Shown piece by piece: positions 25,947 to 35,076 of a DNA stretch of 64,000 bases. Position 1 is the first letter of the stretch. Each line of letters opens with the position of its first letter. This DNA comes from Paenibacillus polymyxa. Lineage in GTDB: Bacteria > Bacillota > Bacilli > Paenibacillales > Paenibacillaceae. The stretch covers positions 1 through 64,000 of the forward strand of contig NZ_JAGGNR010000022.1 in assembly GCF_018614975.1 (NCBI RefSeq), written 5' to 3'. The translations under genes were made by a program, and so were the position numbers. The notes beneath the pieces are model-generated. The model saw only the letters and a program-made list of their open reading frames with translations, made no database searches and was not told where the DNA came from.

Positions 25947-26914
25947 ATGAAGCAATCCACATCTAATATTAATACCTCCGAGATAATTATTGTAGTTATC
26001 AATTCAATACTCGGAGCTGGAATTCTAACACTCCCTCGCACCATTAGTAAAGCAGTAGGGACACCAGATGTTCATTTTATCAGGATTAATTGTAACCACA
26101 ATCAGCATCCTCCTTGTAACCTTGTGTCGTAGATTCCCTGGTAAAACGGTATTCGAATTTATACCCGAAATCACAGGTCAGTGGATTGCTTATCTATTGG
26201 GACTTTTAATTATCGTATATTTTGTTGTTCTTTGTTCATTCGAAGTTAGAGTCATGGCCGAAATTACAAGTATGTACATCCTTGAGCGCACGCCTACTTG
26301 GGTCACCATTATGGTCAGTTTGTGGATTGGTATTTATATGTTAACGGGTGGTCTTAAGGTCATCATCCGGGTCTTTTCAATAGTGTTGCCCGTTACGCTT
26401 GTGTTGTTAGCGCTGGTTTTCCTTTTAAGCAGCAAGATGTTTGAACTTAATAACCTCAGACCACTCCTGGGCGATGGATTCATGTGGATATGAATCACTG
26501 TTCATTGTGTTTTGGCTGATGCAGATCTTTGCAACCTATGCTTTTAAACACTATTTTGCGGCAATCGGGCTCCGAGATTTGTTCCGTCTCAAAAATATTA
26601 CGAGCATACAGTTCGCGATGTTACCAGTCTTGTATGTAATTGCTTGCTTGCCTAAAAACCTGGAGGAAACGTTAGCTTTGGGTGATTTTCTTGGCAATAT
26701 ATCCATTGTTTTATTTGGCTTGTTACCACTGCTACTACTGATCATTAGTTTTGTTGGTAAAAAAGGCGGAAAGCAGGCTTCTAGTGAGCACTTAAGGCAA
26801 GCTGAATGTCTGTTCTTATTGTATGTGCTCAGGAGCACCTTTTCGTTCTTCTGGCTCTCCAGCAGCATAAATTGCGTAGACAGTACAAAAAAGCTAAAAA
26901 AGCCGCTAAAATAG
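25947..26914 (+). pseudogene. broken GerAB-type spore germination permease
   Basis: A start at 25947 (GGAG upstream) opens MKQSTSNINTSEIIIVVINS and ILGAGILTLPRTISKAVGTPD, the N-terminus of the spore-germination amino acid permease family. The frame then shifts near 26065 to continue with FILSGLIVTTISILLVTLCRR and the CSFEVRVMAEITSMYILERT region, stops at 26493, and shifts again to SLFIVFWLMQIFATYAFKHY. About 80 residues between the second and third parts appear to be missing. At least two frameshifts and one deletion make it non-functional. No gerAA or gerAC partner is present. Confidence 0.8.
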
Positions 26915-26922
26915 CGACTTTT
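26895..26922 (-). terminator. terminator after codA, copy 3 of the repeated family
   Basis: On the minus strand GTCGCTATTTTAGCGGC is followed by TTTTTT, 26 bases after the codA stop. The stem is identical to copy 1. Confidence 0.85.
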
Positions 26923-26943
26923 AATGGGAGTATATTTTCTTCA

Positions 26944-28212
26944 TTATTTGTTGAAAGTAACCTTCTCTGAACCACCCTCAAAAATGATGGATGTGTCCCG
27001 CGGCTTCGATTCCGCAATTTTACGGCCGCCTCTGTAGGAATAAAGTACGCCGGCTTGTTTGCGAACAGCCTCATATTCATTCTCTGCTTCAAGTACGATG
27101 AAGTTGGCAGGTTTACCTTCTTCAATACCGTATACATCCTCAATTTGTAACGTTCTTGCGCTGTTTTTGGTAATGAGGTCAATCGAATTCACGATTTGGT
27201 CGTAACCAAGCAACTGGGAAGCATGAATCCCCATATGCAGCACTTGCAGCATGTTGCCTGTACCGAGCGGATACCATGGATCGAAGATGTCATCATGACC
27301 AAAGCACACATTCAGACCTGCTTCCTGCAACTCTTTGACACGCGTCAGTCCTCTTCTTTTAGGATACGTATCGAAGCGTCCTTGCAGGTGAATGTTGACC
27401 AGCGGATTGGAGACAAAGTTCAAATCAGCCATCTTCAGCAAACGGAACAATTTGTACGTATAAGCGTCATTGTATGACCCCATTGCCGTCGTGTGACTTG
27501 CTGTTGTACGTGAACCTAGTCCACGTTCGTAGGCTTCCTTGGCGACAACTTCAACAAAACGGGATTGCTCGTCATCGATCTCATCGCAATGGATATCAAT
27601 GAGACGATCGTATTTTTCAGCCAGATCAAACGCAACTTTCATGGAATCAACGCCGTATTCCCGTGTGAATTCGAAGTGTGGAATGCCGCCGACCACGTCA
27701 ACACCCATTTTCAGTGACTCCTCCAGCAATTCTGCCCCGTTTGGATAAGAGTGAATGCCTTCCTGTGGGAAAGCAACAAGCTGGATGTCCATATATGGAG
27801 CCATTTCTTCTTTGACTTCAAGCATCGCTTTAACTGCGATCAAGCTTGGATCGGTAACGTCCACATGAGTCCGTACATGCTGGATGCCCTGTGCCAATTG
27901 CCACTTGAGTGCTGTTTTGGAACGTGTTTTGACATCCTCATGTGTTAAGAAAGCCTTGCGCTCTGACCAGCGCTGGATGCCTTCGAACAGCGTTCCGCTT
28001 AGATTCCACTCCGGCTCGCCTGCGGTTAGCGTTGTATCGAGATGAATATGCGGCTCAATGAACGGTGGCAGCACAAGCGATCCGTTGACATCCAGGATCT
28101 CCTCATTGTCGGTCACTTCCAGTGTTTGTGCGATTCGTTCAAACTTCCCGTCTCTCACAATAATATTCCATAGTCCTTCTTTACCCCGCAATTTTGCGTT
28201 CTGTATAATCAT
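26944..28212 (-). CDS. codA: cytosine deaminase
   Basis: A 422-residue amidohydrolase converting cytosine to uracil and ammonia. The metal-site motifs are present in order: HIHLD (H55, H57), DIHCDE, ASHTTAM and GHDDIFDPW. Length matches E. coli CodA. It overlaps the 3' end of the permease gene by 32 bases, forming codBA. Expression is predicted to be controlled by the PyrR-type attenuator ahead of codB, tying cytosine salvage to uridine nucleotide levels. Confidence 0.95.
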   Translation of the reverse strand: MIIQNAKLRGKEGLWNIIVRDGKFERIAQTLEVTDNEEILDVNGSLVLPPFIEPHIHLDTTLTAGEPEWNLSGTLFEGIQRWSERKAFLTHEDVKTRSKTALKWQLAQGIQHVRTHVDVTDPSLIAVKAMLEVKEEMAPYMDIQLVAFPQEGIHSYPNGAELLEESLKMGVDVVGGIPHFEFTREYGVDSMKVAFDLAEKYDRLIDIHCDEIDDEQSRFVEVVAKEAYERGLGSRTTASHTTAMGSYNDAYTYKLFRLLKMADLNFVSNPLVNIHLQGRFDTYPKRRGLTRVKELQEAGLNVCFGHDDIFDPWYPLGTGNMLQVLHMGIHASQLLGYDQIVNSIDLITKNSARTLQIEDVYGIEEGKPANFIVLEAENEYEAVRKQAGVLYSYRGGRKIAESKPRDTSIIFEGGSEKVTFNK

Positions 28213-29458
28213 TTATTTTCCCCATTTCTTTGGATTCTTTGGCAGGAACAATCAGCATCAAGATGATATAGGCCACTGCTGTACCAAGCAGTGCGTTCAA
28301 TGGTGTTACGCCAGGAGCCAGTTGGGCAAATGCCACGCCGATGGCCCAAGCCACCATCGCTACCCAGTTTACATTTTTGAATGACATGTCGGCAAATGGC
28401 TTATAGTTTCTACGTTTCACAATGAAGTAATCTGCAATAATAATAGCCCCGATGGATGGTACCGCCGCACCCAGTACGTTCAGGAAACTGACGAAATTGT
28501 TGTACATCCACATGGCGAATACGGTACCAACGATACCGTTCACAATGACGAAGAATTTCTTCGAAATTTTGGTGATGTTGGCAAAACCGAGACCCGAGGC
28601 GTACAGTGCATTATCGTTGGTCGTCCAGATATTCAGGCCCAGAACAATAATTGCCGGAATCATTAACCCTTGCAGGAACATGACCTCCGAGATATCGGCC
28701 AGGTTATAGGTCATCGCACCAACTGCACCGAAGAGAAACATGAGTGAGTTACCCAGGAAGAATGCAGTAACTGTTGCGGTAACTGCCTGTTTGGATGTCC
28801 GGGAAAATCGGGCAAAATCGGGTGTCAGCGTTCCGCCACTTATGAATGATCCGATACAGATTGTCAATGCTGCCGCCGCGGTAAGCGACTGAGTCGGCGT
28901 GTAATCAAGCAACCCTTGCAGACCTCCCAGCGAACCTGCACCTTCGAACATGGAGTAACCACCGAGAATGGCAATCGCAGGAACCGCGATATATCCGAGA
29001 ATGACGAGTGACTTCATACCGAAGATGGCTGATGCCGTCATAGCAAGTCCGAACACGATAATTAACAGATACACATTCCAATCCATGGCTTTGGCGACCG
29101 GAATCGCGAACATGGCTACGCCTACTCCGAACCATCCGACTTGTGTGAAACCTAGCAGGAATGAAGGCAGATACGACCCTTTTGCACCGAATGCATATTT
29201 AGCGAGCAAATGTGTGGACAGGCCCGTTTTGGCAGCGATATGTGCCAGTGCCCCTGTATAGATACCGAGCACCAGATTGCCTGCAAGCACGATGCCAATG
29301 AACTCCATGAACGTCAAGCTGACGCCCAGCGTGCCTCCTGCCAGCATGCTTGCTGAGAAAAATGTGAAACCGAGCATGACGGATAACGTCTTCCAAAATT
29401 GGTTTCTTTGCGATTTCGGCACGGCTTGCCATGAAAACTCTTGATCTTGTTTGCTCAT
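28181..29458 (-). CDS. codB: cytosine permease
   Basis: A 425-residue NCS1-family transporter with about twelve membrane helices. Family features include SASMLAGGTLGVSLTF, the helix-3 GWFGVGVAMFA and ISGGTLTPDFARFSR, which contributes to the substrate site. The ATG at 29458 (GGGGG upstream) is preferred; an open frame extends upstream into the attenuator but has no ribosome site. It imports cytosine for the overlapping deaminase gene. Confidence 0.93.
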   Translation of the reverse strand: MSKQDQEFSWQAVPKSQRNQFWKTLSVMLGFTFFSASMLAGGTLGVSLTFMEFIGIVLAGNLVLGIYTGALAHIAAKTGLSTHLLAKYAFGAKGSYLPSFLLGFTQVGWFGVGVAMFAIPVAKAMDWNVYLLIIVFGLAMTASAIFGMKSLVILGYIAVPAIAILGGYSMFEGAGSLGGLQGLLDYTPTQSLTAAAALTICIGSFISGGTLTPDFARFSRTSKQAVTATVTAFFLGNSLMFLFGAVGAMTYNLADISEVMFLQGLMIPAIIVLGLNIWTTNDNALYASGLGFANITKISKKFFVIVNGIVGTVFAMWMYNNFVSFLNVLGAAVPSIGAIIIADYFIVKRRNYKPFADMSFKNVNWVAMVAWAIGVAFAQLAPGVTPLNALLGTAVAYIILMLIVPAKESKEMGKINDYTERKIAG

Positions 29459-29502
29459 CAGAATACCCCCAACGTAAAGTGTATCTGATACCAAAAAAAG
29501 CA

Positions 29503-29661
29503 GAAAAAAGAGGCTACTCGTCAAGTTATACACTGACAAGTAGCCTCTTTTTGCATCATAACCCGCGCGAAGACACAGAGCATCCCGTTACGGAATATGC
29601 CCTGTTTCTCGCGTGATTATGAAATCCGCTGCCCTTGCCAGCCTCTCTGGACTGAATTAAA
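29503..29661 (-). promoter_or_regulatory. PyrR-type transcription attenuator of codBA
   Basis: Reading 5' to 3' on the minus strand: a PyrR binding-loop sequence (29633-29661) with AGTCCAGAGAGGCTGGCAAGG-like core, matching the conserved AGTCC-GAGAGGCTG pattern of pyr leaders; a long hairpin (29556-29622, TCATAA pairing TTATGA, CGCG pairing CGCG); and a strong terminator (29503-29548, GAGGCTACT pairing AGTAGCCTC followed by TTTTTT). The terminator's 3' arm can also pair with GAGAGGCT of the loop. UMP-loaded PyrR should favour termination. Mechanism is by analogy to B. subtilis pyr. Confidence 0.85.
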
Positions 29662-29685
29662 GGTACCAGTATTCAATTACATACT

Positions 29686-29714
29686 ATTATTTTGAAAAAA
29701 ACTGCAGTTGTCAA
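29686..29714 (-). promoter_or_regulatory. promoter of codBA
   Basis: Minus-strand TTGACA (29709-29714), 17 bases, AATAAT (29686-29691). Transcription would start just before the PyrR binding loop. Confidence 0.72.
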
Positions 29715-29774
29715 TGTCATTATTATCCAACAGTTATTAATTCCTTATACAGCAAGCAAATAATAATGTCGAGT

Positions 29775-30425
29775 TTACGATATGTGTTCAACAACTTCTG
29801 GTAATACTCTTTCATATTCCTTATACAAGACATAACGATTAACACCTCTGGAAGAGTTAAGTGCTTCATGAGCGTGCTGGATGGCGGTATCACGGTTTTC
29901 TGCTTTGAGTTCAAGACCCGCGAGCAGTGTTGATCGCATCCACTGTTTTTTAATGGATTGAAGTCTTTCACGCGCATCTTCACTTTTCCCGTCTTCCAAG
30001 AGTAGAATGGTTTCGTAATATGTACGGTAGTCCGATAAGCCGATATGAGGTACAGCTTGCCGAATGGCAAACATATCCTTGCGATATAATCCGTAAGCTG
30101 CCTTGAACTGTGCTTGTGTTGTTCTTCGCTTATATTTCTGCATAATTTGCTCCATAACTAGTTCTACCTCATCATCAAGTCTGTTTGCAAGAACATAAAT
30201 AATGTATGTCCCAGGTGTATTTTGCTGCTTGGATAAAAAGGACTCTAAACGATCTATACGCTTATCAAATACTAAAGGATAAAAAACATGTTTAAAAAAT
30301 ACGATAAGAATGGTAACGACTACACCCCCTATTGTCCAAAATAGTGAATAGTCATTCCAGGTCATAAACAAAACAAAGACAAACACCGTCAAATAAAAGA
30401 CGAATTCCCCCCAAGATTTCCTCAT
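29775..30425 (-). CDS. membrane-anchored helical-repeat protein, unknown
   Basis: A 216-residue protein with two N-terminal membrane helices (about residues 8-22 and 28-48) and a cytosolic, all-helical remainder that looks like TPR-type repeats (YETILLLEDGKSEDARERLQ...KAENRDTAIQHAHEAL). It starts at ATG behind AAGGAG. No family is recognised. It is transcribed in the direction of codBA, but codBA has its own promoter immediately downstream. TPR content suggests protein-protein contact at the membrane. Confidence 0.75.
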   Translation of the reverse strand: MRKSWGEFVFYLTVFVFVLFMTWNDYSLFWTIGGVVVTILIVFFKHVFYPLVFDKRIDRLESFLSKQQNTPGTYIIYVLANRLDDEVELVMEQIMQKYKRRTTQAQFKAAYGLYRKDMFAIRQAVPHIGLSDYRTYYETILLLEDGKSEDARERLQSIKKQWMRSTLLAGLELKAENRDTAIQHAHEALNSSRGVNRYVLYKEYERVLPEVVEHIS

Positions 30426-30571
30426 ATGTATCTCCTTCGAATAGAAAAATAACCAGCAAGTCTATATTATATCAAATTTAATCCCCCTTTTTGTATAATT
30501 TTAGGAAACAAAATCACGAAGAGTATTCTATCTGTCGCAAAATCAAGCCTGACTAGATTTACTGATACAAC

Positions 30572-30597
30572 AAAAAAGCCGCTGTATTAGCGACTTT
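30572..30597 (-). terminator. terminator after the panE-like gene, copy 4 of the repeated family
   Basis: Minus-strand GTCGCTAATACAGCGGC followed by TTTTTT, 25 bases after the stop. The flank (CTGAAAGTCGC) resembles that of copy 1. Confidence 0.82.
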
Positions 30598-30618
30598 CAG
30601 TTGAAATAATTGAATTTA

Positions 30619-31650
30619 TTATTGTGCACTTAATAGTTCTTCAAAAGCTTTTATATTCGTGTCAAAATGAGGAACGGTATGAGTTTCTTCTGCAGATTTG
30701 ACCAGTTTTACAACTAAATCATTATAAGGTGTCGCAATTCCGGTACCTTCTGCTCTGCTTGAAACAACCCCGTTAATGTAATCAATTTCCGTTTTGCGGT
30801 TCTTCTCCAGATCTTGAAGCATGCTTGCTTTGAGCAGTCTGGAGGGCTCCATCACGTAACGTAATGTTTTCACCCGTTCAGGGATATCTTCTTTGCTGTT
30901 CAGTTCGAGTGAAGCGATGTCGAATCCATTCATTTTAACCAAAGTAACCCCATTGGCGCGAGCAACTTTAATCGTCTCGTCCGCAATATGAGCTGCACTC
31001 ACAATGCCGGCTTCGTGATCGATAATGTCCCCGTATTCACCATTTAACGCAGCCGATAAACCACTGAAGGCATTGTTGATCAGCAATTTGGACCATTTGG
31101 TTCCAACCAGGTTATCGGAAATATGAGTTCCACCCACAAGATCCAACACCGATTTCGCACGTTGAATTCGTTCGGTGATTTCACCATTTAATTCGCCAAT
31201 CTGAAAAGCATACTGCTTAAATTGAGTGTACTCGGTAGTCAGACTGGATACACCCGGTTCAATGAACGTAGCGCCAAACTCAACGGAGCCAGCAATGACA
31301 CGTTTTTCACCCACAATGGACGCCACTTTTTCTTCCGGAATCCCGTTCTGCAAGGAACATACCATACTGTCTTCTTTCAAGAATGGAAGTAGTTCCTGAA
31401 GGATGGAATCGTTATAAAGTTGTTTGGTTAAAAGTAACACGAGGTCATATTGTCCTGATTTCTGATCAGGAGTAATTGCTTTTACTTTGGACTGAAACTC
31501 TGTGGTACCCGTTACTTTAGCACCCGTCTGATTTAAAGCATCTACATGTTCTTGATATGCATCAATTAACTCAACGTCAAGTCCACCATCCGCAAGGTAT
31601 GCACCTACGATAGTTCCCAAAGATCCTGCTCCTACAATTGCAATTCTCAT
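30619..31650 (-). CDS. 2-dehydropantoate 2-reductase family (ApbA/PanE-like) oxidoreductase
   Basis: A 343-residue NADP-dependent reductase. It has a Rossmann start IAIVGAGSLGTIVGAYLA, the VLLLTK strand, CSLQNGIP and the catalytic-type lysine region GTKWSKLLINNAFSGLSA, followed by a helical C-terminal domain. Ketopantoate reductases make pantoate for coenzyme A, but many family members use other 2-keto or 3-keto substrates. It lies 13 bases behind an acetoacetate decarboxylase gene under a divergent LysR regulator, which argues for a catabolic ketone or keto-acid role rather than pantothenate synthesis. This role is inference. Confidence 0.85.
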   Translation of the reverse strand: MRIAIVGAGSLGTIVGAYLADGGLDVELIDAYQEHVDALNQTGAKVTGTTEFQSKVKAITPDQKSGQYDLVLLLTKQLYNDSILQELLPFLKEDSMVCSLQNGIPEEKVASIVGEKRVIAGSVEFGATFIEPGVSSLTTEYTQFKQYAFQIGELNGEITERIQRAKSVLDLVGGTHISDNLVGTKWSKLLINNAFSGLSAALNGEYGDIIDHEAGIVSAAHIADETIKVARANGVTLVKMNGFDIASLELNSKEDIPERVKTLRYVMEPSRLLKASMLQDLEKNRKTEIDYINGVVSSRAEGTGIATPYNDLVVKLVKSAEETHTVPHFDTNIKAFEELLSAQ

Positions 31651-31663
31651 TTTAATTTCCTCC

Positions 31664-32410
31664 TTATTTTTCTTCCAGATAGTTATATACAGGTTGTGCT
31701 GCGTTTAAGGTTAGGTTGGTAAGGATATGAGAAGCGGACACCACTTCCAACACAGGCAGATCTCCAAGAGGTGCCAACGCATGTTCGAACAATTGAAGCC
31801 GGGCAGGTCCTGTCCAAGCTTCCTTCACTTCGATGTCCGTAATTTGAGTACGGATCAGATCACATATTCTTAAATTCCCGTTATAGTCGGTAGCAATCTT
31901 AATCATAAAATTAGGTCGGCATATTTCACGTTTGGCGAACTCTTTATCCATCTCCACATGTTTATAGCCCATTGTTGCCGTGGCTACACGCAGCGTCCCA
32001 TAATCAAGTGTGCCGACAAGTGTATCTGAATCGGTATACAACTTGGGTGCGCCCAGCTTTTTCGGATAGGCGGTGAGCTCTCGACCACTCGCAATCGCGG
32101 GGAAATTGTCTACGTACATTGAATGCACATAATCGCCTTCCTCCCCATTGAATTGCACAGGGATAACTTGTCCAGCTTCGGTATAAGCACCCAGTCCAGA
32201 AACATCCGGCATCCACATCACTTCGAATTTAACCAAAGGTTCCGTAATTTCCAAAGGTTCTGGTACGGCTGATCGCAATGCTTTTTCATCGGTTCGGTAA
32301 ATAATATTCAAGTATTCACGATTCACAAATTTGTACGGTGGCATCGGGTATGCCGGAGCTGTTAGGGGTGTATTCAGATTTTTAGCTATGTTATTCACAT
32401 CGATTTTCAT
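31664..32410 (-). CDS. adc: acetoacetate decarboxylase
   Basis: A 248-residue enzyme that converts acetoacetate to acetone and CO2. The Schiff-base lysine pair is seen as K117-K118 in RELTAYPKKLG, matching K115-K116 of the Clostridium enzyme, and the active-site region FEVMWMPDVSGLGAYTE is conserved. The ATG at 32410 follows AGGTG at a good distance; an earlier TTG is less likely. It leads a two-gene operon with a PanE-like reductase and is divergent from a LysR regulator. Some family members act on other beta-keto acids. Confidence 0.92.
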   Translation of the reverse strand: MKIDVNNIAKNLNTPLTAPAYPMPPYKFVNREYLNIIYRTDEKALRSAVPEPLEITEPLVKFEVMWMPDVSGLGAYTEAGQVIPVQFNGEEGDYVHSMYVDNFPAIASGRELTAYPKKLGAPKLYTDSDTLVGTLDYGTLRVATATMGYKHVEMDKEFAKREICRPNFMIKIATDYNGNLRICDLIRTQITDIEVKEAWTGPARLQLFEHALAPLGDLPVLEVVSASHILTNLTLNAAQPVYNYLEEK

Positions 32411-32562
32411 CAAAGACACCTACCTCTTAAATTTAGTTAATTTTCTCTATTTAAAATTTGATCTGTATCTCATAAAAAAAATTCTACATCAATATTTAAA
32501 TTTAATATAATACATAATAAGTACTATATATATTTATCAGAATAAATAAGGAGTGCATGTGA

Positions 32563-33450
32563 ATGGAATTGCTTCAGCTCAAATATTTTCAGACCGTTGC
32601 CTATACCGAACATATCTCCAAGGCAGCTGCGCAATTGAATATTGCTCAACCTTCCCTAAGCTTGACGATTAAAAGACTTGAGGATGAACTGGGTACCCCC
32701 CTATTTCATAGGAGAGGAAGAAACATTCAATTAAATTCCTCAGGTGAAATTCTATTGAAGCATGTAAACCGGATTTTTATTGAAATTGAAAATGCAGAGA
32801 TGGAGATCAAAGCGGAGGAACAGCAAATATCCAATACAATCAGGATCTCAATTACAAATACCCGATTTCTCACTGGCCTCATTAGTGACTATATCAACGC
32901 CTCCCCTGAAACCAAGCTTCATCAAGGTATTGGGACCCGCAGTGAAATTATTACAGGTTTGAAGAAAGGTGACATCCATCTGGGCATTACGGGGCATCCG
33001 ATTCAGGATGAGGAGATTGAGAGTGTTGTCCTTGTTGAAGAAGACATTGTTCTGGTTGTGCCAACAAATCATCAATACGGCGGAGAGACAAACATTTCAT
33101 TAAATGTTGTTGCCAATGAGCCCTTTATTTCCCTTGCTGATAATAAGGAGTACAGCAGTTTTACCACCATGCTCTGTGAAAAAGCAGGCTTCCTCCCCAA
33201 TCATGCATTCGAGGTCGATTCGCATACTTTGCTAGAAATTATTAGACTTAACCAGGGTGTTGCGTTGCTTCCGATCTCCGTATGTAGAAAACTGGGGTTA
33301 AGATATGTAAAAATTGCTGATGATTCAGCGATATATCCAATTAGCCTATCCTGGGTCAAACAAAAATGGTTATCTCCTGCTGTAAGAGAATTTCGTGATT
33401 TTATTACTTCGCACTATGAAGACCATACTGTATTGTTTACAGTGGAGTAG
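32563..33450 (+). CDS. LysR-family regulator of the adc operon
   Basis: A 295-residue regulator: N-terminal winged helix (1-65: LKYFQTVAYTEHISKAAAQL, QPSLSLTIKRLEDELGTPLF) and a type-2 periplasmic-binding-like effector domain (about 90-290). Divergence from adc and the panE-like gene across an AT-rich 152-base gap suggests it controls them and itself. The start is ATG 32563 with AAGGAG upstream. Effector unknown, perhaps a keto acid. Confidence 0.9.
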   Translation: MELLQLKYFQTVAYTEHISKAAAQLNIAQPSLSLTIKRLEDELGTPLFHRRGRNIQLNSSGEILLKHVNRIFIEIENAEMEIKAEEQQISNTIRISITNTRFLTGLISDYINASPETKLHQGIGTRSEIITGLKKGDIHLGITGHPIQDEEIESVVLVEEDIVLVVPTNHQYGGETNISLNVVANEPFISLADNKEYSSFTTMLCEKAGFLPNHAFEVDSHTLLEIIRLNQGVALLPISVCRKLGLRYVKIADDSAIYPISLSWVKQKWLSPAVREFRDFITSHYEDHTVLFTVE

Positions 33451-33478
33451 GATTTTAAAAAAAAATAGTAAAAAGCAA

Positions 33479-33515
33479 AGACCACGTTAGCCCTTTGAAG
33501 GAGCAGACGTGGTCT
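33479..33515. terminator. bidirectional terminator between convergent genes
   Basis: AGACCACGT pairs with ACGTGGTCT across a 19-base loop between the LysR gene and the GH4 gene. T content after the plus-strand arm is modest. Confidence 0.7.
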
Positions 33516-33532
33516 ATTATCGTTCTCTATTC

Positions 33533-34939
33533 TTAACTAAACTGCAGTCTATCCTTATACCAAACGTCCGGAATCATCTTACGCTCCAGTTCCAACAATT
33601 CATCGATGATCTTGTCTGCGTCACTGATGGAATTCACCAGCGGGTCAGTGAGCATCGCCCTTCTCAGTTTCTCATAGCTCTCTTCCAGAACAGCTTCTAC
33701 TGTAAGCTCATGCGTATCCAGTACAAGTTCTTGCATCCCTCTTATCCCACGCGGCATCTCGCCTACATGGAGTGGTTTCGCCCCATCCATATCTACATCA
33801 CACAGTAGTTCCAGGAACGAATCGGTATTCATATTGGTTACCGCGCCTTGATTGAGTGTATTGATGAAGAATTTTTTGCCCAAGTTCCCCACCATATTCT
33901 CAATGATGTCGGTCGCATGATCCGGTCCGAAGGTGCTCATGTAATCGGCAATCGGGATGTTCCCTGCAAGAAAGTCATCCACCTGACGCCACATTTCGTC
34001 ATGACGCTCATACCTGTCCTCTGTCTCCCAGATCGATAATGGAGGAATGGTGTCCGCAGTTTTGCCAAGCCCCTGCCAATACCTGACGTACTCCTTCGTA
34101 TGCGCGGTACAAGTGGGAATGATTCCGAAAATATCATACAGCTTATAGGTAATTGCATCGTTAAAAAGAGCTTTTGCACCGCGATCACCGCCGTTGTTCT
34201 CCTCACCTGCCAGCTTGCGCATGGCTTCTGCGATTGTGGGCATCACATTTTTTCCATCATATTCGGCTTTGAGCAGCCAAGTGAAATGATTGACACCAGC
34301 GATACGAAAATCGAATTTCTGGTCTATTTCTGCGGTGAACTGGCTTGTATTTTCGATGATCCCGGCTCGTACGGCATAATAAGCTTTTTTATGCGGCATA
34401 TGATGACTATCGCACAGTGCAAACGATTTGAGCTTTGGTGCATAACGATGTAATGCAATGCCATGAACGGTAGACGGGTTAATATAATTGATCACCCAAG
34501 CATCCGGACACAACTCCTCAATGTCTTTAGCGCATTCCATAATAACCGGCAGTTCCCGCATCGCGCGAAAGATCCCGCCTGGGCCAATCGTATCACCGGA
34601 ACACATGCGAATCCCATACTTTAGAGAAATCTGGCAGTCGATGCCCCGATATTTAACCGATTCTTCCGCAAAGCTGAGCACAACGAAGTCGGCTCCCGGT
34701 AGTACCTGTCTTCGGTCCACTGAACCCTCAATCTTGAGGGATACGTTGTTCTCCTTGGCGACCATTTTCGCTAGTTTTACCATTTTTGAGAGCCTTTCCT
34801 CGTCCGTATCCACCAAAGCCAGCGTTCCCTGATTCAAATATGGGGAGTGTACCATCTGCCAGATGGACTGCCGGCCAAAAAACAGGCTGCCCGCTCCAAT
34901 AACAACTACCTTTGGATGCTGTGTACTTGTAGCATTCAT
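33533..34939 (-). CDS. glycoside hydrolase family 4 enzyme (alpha-galactosidase/galacturonidase-like)
   Basis: A 468-residue NAD- and metal-dependent glycosidase. The Rossmann loop VVVIGAGSLFFG, the NYINPSTV motif, a metal Cys in FALCDSHH and a metal His in IAGVNHFTWL identify GH4. Members cleave alpha-galactosides, alpha-galacturonides (such as LplD) or phospho-glycosides; the lack of a PTS neighbour in this unit makes a non-phosphorylated substrate more likely. The start at 34939 has AGGAGGGG upstream. An AraC regulator is divergent, with three direct repeats in the gap. Confidence 0.9.
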   Translation of the reverse strand: MNATSTQHPKVVVIGAGSLFFGRQSIWQMVHSPYLNQGTLALVDTDEERLSKMVKLAKMVAKENNVSLKIEGSVDRRQVLPGADFVVLSFAEESVKYRGIDCQISLKYGIRMCSGDTIGPGGIFRAMRELPVIMECAKDIEELCPDAWVINYINPSTVHGIALHRYAPKLKSFALCDSHHMPHKKAYYAVRAGIIENTSQFTAEIDQKFDFRIAGVNHFTWLLKAEYDGKNVMPTIAEAMRKLAGEENNGGDRGAKALFNDAITYKLYDIFGIIPTCTAHTKEYVRYWQGLGKTADTIPPLSIWETEDRYERHDEMWRQVDDFLAGNIPIADYMSTFGPDHATDIIENMVGNLGKKFFINTLNQGAVTNMNTDSFLELLCDVDMDGAKPLHVGEMPRGIRGMQELVLDTHELTVEAVLEESYEKLRRAMLTDPLVNSISDADKIIDELLELERKMIPDVWYKDRLQFS

Positions 34940-35002
34940 CAATAACCCCTCCTCGTAACGATATAAGTTCATTATAGGTGAGTGAGCTGGAATCGGAATG
35001 TG

Positions 35003-35076
35003 TGATAGTTTTCAATACATGTCATATCGTACGATAGTTAACAATAGATAATTCCTTTGATATGATAGTTAAAAAT
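35003..35076. repeat. three direct repeats, putative AraC operators
   Basis: Three copies of (T/C)GATAGTT followed by TTCAAT, AACAAT or AAAAAT start at 35003, 35032 and 35063. Spacing of 29 and 31 bases, close to three helical turns, puts all on one DNA face. They lie in the GH4/AraC divergent gap. Confidence 0.65.

Noticed and set aside
29503..29714. A purine or preQ1 riboswitch upstream of codBA
   Set aside because: The conserved core bases of purine and preQ1 aptamers are missing, while the PyrR loop consensus AGTCC-GAGAGGCTG is present.
30619..31650. Pantothenate-pathway panE
   Set aside because: Fold supports the family, but the context with acetoacetate decarboxylase and absence of panBCD makes the specific gene symbol unsafe.
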